From: Cyclina sinensis
Taxonomy: Eukaryota; Mollusca; Bivalvia; Venerida; Veneridae
Reading direction: 5' to 3'
Length of the DNA stretch: 64,000 bases
Assembly (NCBI GenBank): GCA_012932295.1
Contig: JAAONU010000001.1
Coordinates: 54,657,693-54,721,692 of the forward strand
In this document: in pieces, positions 11,935 through 23,610 of the stretch
Layout: each line of letters begins with the position of its first letter
How positions within the stretch are numbered: position 1 is the stretch's first letter
Program-made: the position numbers and the translations under genes
Notes under the pieces: model-generated
What the model was told of the DNA's origin: nothing
The model's input: only the letters and a program-made list of their open reading frames with translations
Databases searched by the model: none

Positions 11935-13385
11935 ATGCTTGTTTAACATCAAATATTACAAAAAAAAAACATTTCTCAGTGTTGAACATCAAACAAGCAT
12001 CATACAGAATATGCCTCAATGTTTAACATCAAACATTACCAATAACCAACATTTCTTAATGCTTTATATCAAGAAGATCATACATATGCCTGAATGTTTA
12101 ACATCAAACAAGATCATACAAAATATGCCTCAATGTTTAACATCAAACATTACCAATAACCAACATTTCTTAATGCTTTATATCAAGAAGATCATACATA
12201 TGCCTGAATGTTTAACATCAAACAAGATCATTCAAAATATGTCTCAATGTTTAACATCAAACAAGATCATACAAAATATGTCTCAATGTTTAACATCAAA
12301 CAAGATCATACAAAATATGCCTCAATGTTTAACATCAAAAAAGATCATACAGAATATGCCTCATTGTTTAACATCAGACATTACCAAAAACCAAAATTAC
12401 TCAATGCTTTATATCAAGAAGATCATAGAGAATATGCTTGAATGTTGAACATCAAACAAGATCATACAAAATATGTCTCAATGTTTAACATCAAACAAGA
12501 TCATACAAAATATGTCTCAATGTTTAACATCAAACAAGATCATACAAAATATGTCTCAATGTTTAACATCAAACAAGATCATACAAAATATGTCTCAATG
12601 TTTAACATCAAACAAGATCATACAAAATATGTCTCAATGTTTAACATCAAACAAGATCATACAAAATATGCCTCAATGTTTAACATCAAACAAGATCATA
12701 CAAAATATGTCTCAATGTTGAACATCAAACAAGATCATACAAAATATGTCTCAATCTTTAACATCAATCAAGATCATACAAAATATGCCTCAATGTTTAA
12801 CATCAAACAAGATCATACAAAATATGTCTCAATGTTTAACATCAAAAAAGATCATACAGAATATGCCTCATTGTTTAACATCAGACATTACCAAAAACCA
12901 AAATTTCTCAATGCTTTATATCAAGAAGATCATAGAGAATATGCTTGAATGTTGAACATCAAACAAGATCATACAAAATATGCCTCAATGTTGAACATCA
13001 AACAAGATCATAGAGAATATGCCTGAATGTTGAACATCAAACAAGATCATACAAAATATGTCTCAATGTTTAACATCAAACAAGATAATATAGGATATAC
13101 CTCAATGTTTAACATCAAACAAGATCATACAGAATATGCCCCATTGTTTGACATTAAACAAGATCATATAGGATATGCCTCAATGTTTGACATCAAACAA
13201 GATCATACAGACTATACCTGAATTTTTACCATCAAACAAGATCATACAGAATATGCCCCATTGTTTGACATCAAACATTACCAAAAACAATATTTCTAAG
13301 TGTTTAACATCAAACAAGGTCATACAGAATATGCCTCAATGTTTAACATCAAAGAAGATCATCTGGACTATTTCTCAACGGTCAT
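11935..13385. repeat. 39-bp tandem satellite with higher-order duplications
   Basis: The unit begins ATGTTTAACATCAAACAAGA and is 39 bp long. Many copies between 12200 and 12850 are near identical. A variant block with CATTACCAA and CTTTATATCAAGAAG interrupts the array. The variant beginning TCATTG at 12361 recurs at 12868, exactly 507 bp (13 units) later. A 114-bp block at 12011 recurs at 12125. Because 39 is a multiple of three, two plus frames stay open and read out 13-residue repeats (MFNIKQDHTKYVS and CLTSNKIIQNMSQ), while the third has a stop in each unit. I treat it as non-coding satellite. Confidence 0.95.
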
Positions 13386-16300
13386 CAAACATATCAAAAT
13401 CCACCGTTAACTTGAATCACCGAGGACAGATACTGGAATAAAGCAGATTCATCCTTACAAAACAGAACTTGAACACCGCCAGCCGACTTTAATCGTGGCA
13501 AGGAGACTGAACAGGTTCGTAATAATGTTAAATCGACAACTGACAAACATTGGACAAACATTCGCAGTACTTTATTTTTAAAGATGTCAACTCTAAGAAA
13601 CTAAGACACAAAAGGCAAATCGTAGAAGCTTTATTCGGATATGTATGCGATTTCGTTCGGTATGTTTAGCATTACAAACTTGATTGAAAGCAGTGGCAAT
13701 TGTTGTGCAAAGCTTTACTAATTACTCGAAAGTTTTGATGGCAATTATGAGTCTGTATATTTCATTAACTTTGATGAATTTTAGCTTCATTAACTTGCTA
13801 CAGAATGTTTCTTAATGACTTACGTAGATGCAGAATTCACACATGCCTTTTTGATAGTTTGCAATTTGCAGGCTTGACTGTGGAACTACATCAAAAATTT
13901 AATCCACATTTAAAGTGAAGTTATTAACTAATTAGATATAAACATTTTGAAAATGAAAAGGGGACAAAACTTATTTAAACTTATTTTGATGAACATCTGT
14001 AAATGTGGTTATGTGTCTGTTTCGCAATATCTACACGCTGCAAACATACATTACATGTACTGATATACTAGTATATATCCACAGTATCACTTTAATATAT
14101 TTTTTTCACACTAATTTTCCATATGAAAAATAATGACACAGTTAAGAGAAAAATATTTCTAAATTGAATTGTAAAATCACCGCTAATCATTTTATGGATT
14201 CTAGATCACAGAAATTTTGTATGAGTTGTAAATTTTCAATAAAAGTTTGCGGCAAATTTGTGGATATATTTTATCGGTTTCAATACGAAGATCAAAGAAA
14301 TTTTCGATCATCAAAACAGAAATGTTATAAAGGTTTGTGAATCGCTATTTTATGTTGTACATGATTTATTTACATTCTTTCTATTATTGGGGTTCTTTCC
14401 TTTCATCTTTGTGATTATTTAAGCCACACTGTTTTTTGTTTCTCCGTCTCACTTCAAACCGATACTGTTCATATTAAGGAAATATATTTATAGCTATCTG
14501 TTTTATAATGTGCGCTAATTTTCATCAATAAAGTTATTTTGGCCAAAACGTATGGTGAAAACACCATGGATGGTTGAATCGGGACTCCTAGAGAAACTTT
14601 GCAAATCCACACTAACCTTTAATTTCTGAGAGACCATTTAAAAACGTTTTATTTCAGAAAGAAAATATTTCAAATTATAGACTTTTTCTCACTCAATTTG
14701 CTCCACATTTTTGTAGCAATTAATATTTCAATTATATTGCGCTTTTTAATTGAATGTTAAAACTGCACTAAATGATTCCATTCATTTCTTTTTATTCATC
14801 TTTCATTTTAGATTTTTTCTTGTCTGAAACTATGAGCTATAGGGTATCCCTGGTTAGAAGACATGGGATAGAAATAATTATTCATTGTTTAAAATGGTAA
14901 ATTCTGTTAAAATAAATACTCATTTAGATAAATGCCCAACATTAGTTTTTTAATCCCTTATTTTATCAACATTCATCATAAAACAGTATGCGTAAACATA
15001 ACCTTCTCTAATACCTTAGTTTGTAGGCCTGTTAACCGTAGTTAATTATTTTAAGAAATAATAAAATTATTGTAAACTTTCGTATTCCTCGCATTGTTTA
15101 TCTGTTTTACTTTTTTCCCCTAAATCTTTTTAACATGTATTTTTTTCATTTTTTGCTAAATCCTTAGATTTTCATTTATTTATTTTTCTGTTGTGTCCTC
15201 ACCAATCATTGTCTAATAACACTGCTTTCTCGAAATGCGGAACTTGTTTTTTTCATTTCATTTTTTTTTTAGTCATTTAACTATAATTCGCCGGCTTTTA
15301 TACTCAGAAATACTCTGACAAGTTTTGCTTTTTTACTAAATTCTTAAATGTTTGCTATATATATAATTTTCTGTTGTTCTTTTCTTCTTCTTTTTTTGTT
15401 TGTTTGTTTTGTTGTTGTTGTTTTTTTGTTGTTGTTTTTGTTGTGTTTTTTCGCTTGTATTTCTATGAAATGTGGAAGTTTCTTTTCAGTTTTCAGACAA
15501 ATAGTTATTCACCATAACGGAAATATTTTTTATACGGATAGCTCTCATAAAGTTTTCATTGTCAATATTGACACTATCAAGAAAAGCGGATTGTAACGAA
15601 GCCATTAAAAGGAAAAAAATATGTCAGAAATTCTTCTTTTATATATTGATGAGATAAATGATTAACACGTTCGTGACAGATTCAGCAATGAAAATCAATC
15701 TCACCAAATGACGTCATCAAATTTTAATCAACGAGACATGAAACTGGAATAAAATTTTAATTTTCTGTCTCTTTTGTGCCAATAAAACTTTTCGACGAAT
15801 AAGAAATGTCCATGATTTTCTTAACATCAAATAGAACAATCGCTTGGAAATAAAAGATGTAAATAAAACATAGAATGCCGTTGATACCTCGCAATATCTT
15901 ATTCATTCCAGTAACATAATTCTCGTTTATTTTCTTCTAATTGGTTTAAGTGTGATAAAAACCTTATAAACTGCGCACTAATCCCGTATTGCTTGGCTCA
16001 TGAATAAAGAAAGCATCTAAAACACCACAGATTTTCTCAACAGAACATGCATGTTAATCGTATAATCGTCTCTTCACAAAGGGTCAGCCTAGTTGCTTGG
16101 CATTTTTCTCATGCATTTTGCCCGGAGGCAAAAGATCCAGTTAGCTTCAGTACCTTAGTGGGCGTCCCAAAATCCCTTTGATCGTCCTGAAATCAAAAAG
16201 AATATACTTTATAAAGCAGAAATTGATAGAACTAAGACATTTTTTTGTTAACATTTTCTGAGAAATTTATTTAATTAGAAATGCAGTGTATGAAAGTTGT

Positions 16301-19300
16301 GTGAAAATAACTGCCTTTTGCTCTAACAAGTGTCACTACACAATAACATTTAACACTTACAAAACTATATAAGAAGAAAGTAGTTATTTTTGAAATTCTG
16401 CGGTCACTTGCAATGTTGTAAGCTATAATCACTGAACATGTTTTATTGATGAATTTTGCTAAATTGCTAAATGTTGTTGATGCCGTCGTACGCTATGTAT
16501 GGAAAGAAGTTTGTTAAACCTTTTGATTAAAAAAAGGGAAATTACATACTTTGCAATACTTTTGAAAAATTTTGGAATTAAGTTGAAATCCATATTTCTT
16601 TTAGAAGGGCCGAATTTTCAACTTACGAACGAGAATTTAAGTATTCCTGGCTGCCTTGTCGCAACTTAATGTTAGTAAGCATCAAACTCAAAAACTTGTT
16701 TTTAGTTAAAGGTTTTATCCAAAATGTGTTACGTGCAGATCAAAGAACTTGGTTATCGCGTACTGAGACCGTTTTTCCTAAACTTTGCGTAAATTGTGAG
16801 AAAAAAATCTTGATAAATGATACCAAAATCCGTTTGAAACAAATTACACCGGGTGTGTTTTACCAGGAGAATCAAAGCCTGCACTTTTATATGTAGTGGT
16901 AACAAAAAAGCTATCAACATTAGAATATAATTTGAATAAACTTATATATTAAGTTATTTTATTTATATCATATCATACATGTAATTTACAAACTGATGGT
17001 CTGGATGAAACATCTTATTAAAGCCCTCTCTAATTTAATTTTGTTTCTTTATATTTCTGGAATCCTCTACCCCAGTTAATGTAATATATTTCTTTTTCTT
17101 TCACTTCTTTCACTTTTTTACCTTTTTTCTTTATTTCAACACTATATCACAATTGTAAAGACAAAAATGCTTATTGTTGAATCATTCTTGCATCACTGTC
17201 TTTGTGATTTGAGTTAAAGACAGGTTGTTGTTGTTATCTCGAGAGAGAGTAATTCTATTCAATGTGTTATTGAAGTGTTAACTATGTGACACATAATACA
17301 CAAGTGACAGTTTTTTGCAATGTATAGTAAATAATAACCAACATATCTTAGAACAACTTCATGAATTAATTTGTTGAATATTATCTCGCAGTATAAAAAG
17401 AATTTACTTTCTAACTTTTTAAATATACCTCTTAAGATTTGATAAATTATACTGATTGAACTACAGACAAAATAGTGCAGGCTACCTCAATGTAAAATTA
17501 ATAGTTTAACATTTAACCTTTAAACCAAACTTCAAAGAAATAGAGTTAAAGCTATCACACATAATTCGTTAAAATGAAAAATACAGCAGGTAGCTAAAAT
17601 TATGTAAGTATATTTTAACTATTGATTTATTCTGAAAGTATGATAACAAAATATACTTAACTTATGTAATTCTGAAACATTTTCTGTTTTAAGGAGTTTA
17701 GTAAATTTAAACATATTTAGGTACTTCGAATAATATTTCTTTAAATAATTAATTCTAATTTCCTGGTAAATAGGGCAAATAATAACGAAATGTTATTCGT
17801 CTTCTAATTGCTTACACGCAGGACTGACCCTTTCCCCTATGGGAAAACTCATAGGTTTTCTCCACCTACCAGTTTCAACTGCTAGGCGATGAGAAGACAT
17901 TCACTCTGGTTTTGTTTTGCCATTATTTAATGGAACTAAAATTGGCGTTGTGCCCACATGATCAAATGCTTCTGAAATGTCGAAAAAACTGCGCCACTTA
18001 TTTTGATTCTCACTGAAGATATATTAATCGATATCTATGGTACATCATCGAATCTTAACAAGGAAAATTCAAATGGACTTGAGCCCATTTGAGTGTACGG
18101 TTTTTACTGTATTTTTAAGGAACTTTAAGTTACAGCACTCTATTTTGTTTGCAAATGCCAATAAAAGAAATTTAATATATATCTTTAAATTGAAGACCTG
18201 TCTGTTCAGACAAATTAAAACTAAGTTAATGCCCATTTTTTGAAGAACAACAACAACATATTTGTTCAACCTTTTATTTCCATATATCTCTTGATGTTAA
18301 TGGTGATAATTATGATACTGAAACGGTGTTTGTTTTGTTAAGTAACAAAATAACATGAATTTCATGGAATAACATGCTTGAACAGAATAACAAACATGCT
18401 TGAATAGAATAACAAATATACTTTTAATATCAATAATGATAATAAACTATGACCATGCTTTGATTACTTTGATATAATTCAACATATTAAAGACCAGGTG
18501 AGGAACAGTCACTGTCGTAGCAAAGAACCACCGGGAACCAGACAGAAATTTTAACTTTAGATGTCTTTTTTCTTTGTGAGCCGAATGTTATTATTTGAAA
18601 ACATTAAACATAAACATTGTATCATTTTACGTCATTTGTAAGCTCTTTAAATTTATATTTTGAAAATGTAAGCAGATTTTGAATTTTTGTTTTTAAAAAA
18701 GAAAACTAAACTAATTTATACCTGTCGTTTCAGCATTTTTTCAGCATTTTTCCAGCAGCTTAGATGCACTAAGTTTAACCATTTACAAACAAGAAATTGA
18801 ACAGTTTTGAAAATTATTTTTTATATATGTAAAATATGAGTTTACAGACCTTTTAAAAGATATAAAATATTGAATTGTTTGATGAAAAATGACTTTGTAA
18901 CTGTAATTACAAAATTACTATGTTTTGCATTTTTATCAACGGCCATATTTTTGCCAACGTTCAAAAAGTTACCTGTATCTCTTATCAGTTACTTGTTACT
19001 ATTAATAGATTTCAAAACAATAACATTCAATGTTCCTACACAATATTACCAGACAGTCACGTGATTCTGTCCGTAATTCTGTCCGAGGATTTCCGGAATA
19101 ACACAACTTCGCAAATTGATTCAACAGGTAGTACATCGTAAAAATACGTAATGCTTCGGCAATAATCGGATCTTCTAACAGCCAATCAAAACATAGAATT
19201 ACATAATATTAGATAACACTAACCCCGCTCCGATTGTACATATATAGGAATATAATACTGGCAATTTTCCGTACAGAAAACCAGAACAAGGGAAAATTCA

Positions 19301-20221
19301 CATTCATAAATATAGAAGTTATATTCAATTCAAGTCCACGACCAAATGCAGGTTTTATTTATGGAAAATTAAATATGTTTTCAATACGTTTCAGACGTTA
19401 AATATTTATCAACTAAGATAACAGTCAAATACAGACTGTCTCAACCTGAGTATAATTATTTTTTAAGGAATAATTGGGAAAACGTTGGGAAAAGGTTGCA
19501 AACTAAACAGTTTCGGTCAATTTGGAAAAGATGTAAAATTAAAATTATGACAACGGTAGATTCCCAAGACATTTTTCGACGAAGCAAGACTGTAAGTATG
19601 TAAGTAGATTTGAACAACTCTCTGACTATGGCAGAGAGATGACGCAATTTGACCATTTCTCCCGCAAAATATTTTGAATTTAGCGAAAAAAACATAAAGT
19701 AACACCAGGTTCTTTGTGGCTAAACTTACATGCTTGTCGTTTAATTGTTAATTGTTAACAATGGACCTCGATACCTAAGTAGATAGAGCGATATCTTGGT
19801 CAAAATAAACTCAACAACATGTGCCTAAATTCGCTGTAGACGGGTACTAGATATGAGAGATACTAATGCTTACGGTTGTCTGGTTCCGTCCAATGTGATG
19901 TCTTTGAATAATTTAATTTAGCCCGATTACTATGGAATGAGTAACAACTGCAGTAAGGGAAATATATTCAGGTTCTGTCTTTATGTAAATATTTTAAGAT
20001 ATAATTATATATCTTATACATCATTTCTATATACTCTTTATAATATCAACATGTTGATTGTTTTCTAGCGCAATGCTCTCTTCCGTTCTTTCAATAGTGT
20101 TCAATTTATGGAAGCTGAATCAACGATGTATAATGGAAAATACAAATGATAGTGGCGGCAAGAAAAAAACATCAAAGAAACTAATTACGATTTGATGACC
20201 TTTATTGACATCAACTATGGC
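13386..20221. other. Intergenic, no gene seen
   Basis: AT-rich DNA without supported exons. Low-complexity T and TTG-type sequence lies at 15363-15450. A lone TCF-type motif CCTTTGATC is at 16175-16183. The short frames here have no recognisable product. Confidence 0.55.
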
Positions 20222-20237
20222 ACCACAAGGGGGCGCT
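20222..20237 (+). promoter_or_regulatory. CTCF-like insulator motif
   Basis: ACCACAAGGGGGCGCT matches the bilaterian CTCF core (NCCASYAGRKGGCRSY) at all but one position. It lies between the two genes of the window. A motif match alone does not show binding, and similar strings also occur in dispersed repeats. Confidence 0.4.
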
Positions 20238-20635
20238 ACAGGCAGTCTTTGAAATTTCAAACCCAGCTTACAGTATCTGCCGGGAACAGTGGATCAAAAT
20301 TAATTTGCATTGTCTATTGACATAAAAATGCACTACAATAGGTAAGAACATGGTGTGTATTTAAATATTCATTGCAGCAAAATTACTTTCAGAGCGTTTC
20401 CATGTATTGATGATTGTGCTAATGAGTACACAGATTGTTATATTTACAATAAAAATACAAAGCACTATTTGTTCTCATTTCTTTCGATTTTTTTGTTACA
20501 TTGTGTGATTTCTATTATATCTTCTATGCTAAAATAAACTTTCGTCTTTGAAGAAAGCCATATATTTACTCAAGTCTAAACCGGCCGTAACAATCGCCAA
20601 GGCACGTCAATATAGAGGTTAGTAGAAACAAGCTT

Positions 20636-21288
20636 ATACAGTTCATGCTGCATGAGCTCAGTTTTTACACTATTCATGCTGCATGAGCTCAGTTTTTACA
20701 CAGTTCATGCTGCATTAGATCAGTTTTTACACAGTTCATGCTGCATGAGCTCAGCTTTTACACAGTTCATGCTGCATGAGCTCAGTTTTTACACTATTCA
20801 TGCTGCATGAGCTCAGTTTTTACACTATTCATGCTGTATGAGCTCAGTTTTTACACAGTTCATGCTGCATGGGCTCAGTTTTTACACAGTTCATGTTGCA
20901 TGAGCTCAGTTTTTACACAGTTCATGCTGCATAAGCTCAGTTTTTACATAATTCATGCTGCTTGAGCTCAGTTTTTACATGCTGCATGAGCTCAGGTTTT
21001 ACACTATTCATGCTGCGTGAGCTCAGTTTTTACACAGTTCATGCTGCATGTGCTCAGTTTTTACACTATTCATGCTGCATGTGCTCAGTTGTTATACAGT
21101 TCATGCTGCGTGAGCTCAGTTTTTACACAGTTCATGCTGTATGAGCTCAATTTTTACATGCTGCATGAGCTCAGTTTTTACACAATTCATGCTGCTGTAT
21201 GAGCTCAATTTTTACATGCTGCATGAGCTCAGTTCAGTTTTACACTATTCATGCTGCGTGAGCTCAGTTTTTACACTATTCATGCTGC
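20636..21288. repeat. 31-bp tandem satellite, about 21 copies
   Basis: Unit core TTCATGCTGCATGAGCTCAG plus TTTTTACACA and one base, 31 bp. Two junction subtypes alternate (ACACAGTTC and ACACTATTC). Each full unit contains the palindrome TGAGCTCA. A few units near 20975 and 21155-21240 are shortened or carry small insertions. Period 31 shifts frame, so the short open frames across it are not genes. Confidence 0.95.
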
Positions 21289-23588
21289 TTTTAAATTCAA
21301 CAATTTAATTCAGCATAACATTGCGGTTAAACCAGACGCGGTTCTAGAGTGGGTGGCAAGTTGACTTAGAATTGTTCTTTAAAATAGTCGTATTAATGTT
21401 TGGAATGGCCTTCTTATGTAAAACCCAATGTACCAATACCAAGGTGTGCCCCTCCCCCATCCCCTTTATCTCAGTTTCTAAATCCAGACCTACAAAGCCT
21501 ATTACTACTGTGCAATTATGACTTGGTTTCTGAAATTTTGAAAACAAACATGGATTGTATTTCCTTCTCTACAGGGAACAACATATGTCCCAGTTTTCTA
21601 AAAACGTGTCAAAATACTCTTGCCCTTTTATTTTGTATGGATGTACGTGTAACATTCTTTATCTATTCACAGAATATACATGATAGAGTGAATATGAAAA
21701 CTTTCTCCAATCTTTTTCATTTCTCATTAATTAAACATTTTGTATATAAATGCATAATTAAACGTAGAAACCCTGTATATATGTACACAAACAAATTTGC
21801 CTTGAATCTCGCTGCCATGTATCTTAACATTAATTTGAATATATTTTTTTTCTTTTAATTAATTTGCGGCTCTTAAGAAATAAAAGGCACCTTTAAACAA
21901 CTTAGATAGTTTGTCAAAGAACAACTTAGATAGTTTGTCAAAGATAGCTGCAAATTAATGCCGATGACTCAAAATCGACTTCCTTAGAGAGAAAAAAACA
22001 TCCCCTAAAGCAAAAACCGCCATTTTCATTAGTATTTTTCTTCATTCCTTTTTAATTAACGAACTCACGTGCAAACATCTGTTACCAACAGCCGCGAGAG
22101 CGTTCTAGTAAAACATTTCCCCACGGTGACATACAATTAAAAAATAAATGTAGTACTTTTCTACAATTTTTAATCAATTAATCCAAGACATTCGTCTACC
22201 TTTTGAACATGTTTTATGTCCGTCCGTTTAGTTTGTCACATGGGAATACAGTAATTTAGGTACTGTACATCCAAGCCGAGAAAAAGGAAACGTCTTTGTT
22301 GTAATAACATTACATGAAAATTTACAGAACACCAGACGCAAAAGTACATTCAAAGGGATCAAAACTAAAAAAAATCTTACAGGTTTCACACGTGTTTCCA
22401 ATATGTTGCAAACTTGTTTTAACTAAAAAATATATTCCTTTCCACCTGTTCTCCCGCGCTTATATTTAGTGTTACAATTAAACTGAAGATAACGAATCAT
22501 ATCCGAGCTTTTTTTATGAGCTAAGACCATAAATCAGATTTTCAACTTGCTGACACTTAAAACTGTCAGTTAAACCCAAACTTACCGTACAAATCGCATC
22601 GTTTACACCCTATTATAAGAGATTAAACCGCAAACCCAGGGGATCTCCGAAAGTATACTGCGCATGTTACAGTAAACAAAAATACAATAATTTGAAGAAA
22701 TGTACTGAATAACCCCCATTACATTACATTTGAAGTACGTAAGCACTTAACATTGAGCCTCTCCTGCAACTTGTTGACAAATACAGTTTGTTATTATCAA
22801 GGTTGGAATATTCCACTGCCACGGGGGAAATCAATGCCGTCATAGTTACTAACAATTCAACATATCACGCAATGGTAAGGTTATGTTTAAAATAAGCTCT
22901 GTGAGGCAATATTCTTTGCCAGAAACATTAAGCAACTGCATAAAAACTGTGGAAAAAAACAAAGACATATAAGAACTTCCATAACTGAGGAAAGATGTTT
23001 TTCTTCGTAGATTGTCTTCAACTACATTTTAATGAAGTTGACTGGTGGCGTACTTCCCTGTCGTTTCTCAGAAAACTGGGGTAACTGGGCCCTTACCTCA
23101 GTAAGAAACTGTCGACATTCCAATATAATGTAAAGTGAATAAAGAAGTCTCAAACACGCTATCCCCTAGATCAGCGGTGTGTTGCTGCGAATTTAATCCA
23201 CTGTTAATGGATGTGGACTTCGGTCGCTCAAGCGCCTGGTTGCACAGAAGTCACCTTTGTAACATCATCACAGTGTAAAAATATAAAGTCTCTTCGAGTG
23301 TTTTGGAAAGTCCATGGTTCTTAGATGCACTGTTTGAAGAAAAAGGTACAGCTTCCGTATGGAGAAAATGGCAGATAACAGGAAGAAACAACACTGAGGA
23401 AAATGGAAATAGTGCTAGCCGAGCACAAGAGATTCCTACAATAATATCTGGCATATTTCAGGCAAATACATTCTGTTTTTTTGCACTCGTTCACCTTTTC
23501 AATTATCTAATTAACCAATCAGTAATTACTTTACAAGTATTTAAGTACTAGTACATCTTGAAGATTGTGTATATCGGACTAAAGAGGT
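21289..23588. other. Intergenic, no gene seen
   Basis: AT-rich DNA. A 152-codon open stretch at 21400-21858 lacks any domain. A 24-bp direct duplication is listed separately. Confidence 0.5.
21896..21943. repeat. 24-bp direct tandem duplication
   Basis: A 24-bp segment containing CTTAGATAGTTTGTCAAAG occurs twice in immediate succession (21896-21919 and 21920-21943) with no differences, indicating a recent slippage event. Confidence 0.9.
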
Positions 23589-23610
23589 GGGGATGGGGTG
23601 GGGGAAGGGG
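23589..23610 (+). other. G-quadruplex motif
   Basis: Four G tracts of 4, 4, 5 and 4 are separated by loops of AT, T and AA. This satisfies the canonical rule with very short loops, so a stable quadruplex in single-stranded DNA is expected. No gene is adjacent. Confidence 0.75.

Noticed and set aside
11939..13441. Several long open frames (up to 169 codons) with internal peptide repeats
   Set aside because: They follow directly from the 39-bp period and overlap each other in two frames. There are no splice, start-context or domain cues.
11935..21288. Regular repeats resembling CRISPR arrays
   Set aside because: Units are contiguous satellites without unique spacers, and the DNA is from an animal.
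21400..21858. 152-codon open frame
   Set aside because: Its start is non-ATG and its composition is that of the surrounding AT-rich DNA. It has no domain and no splice partner.
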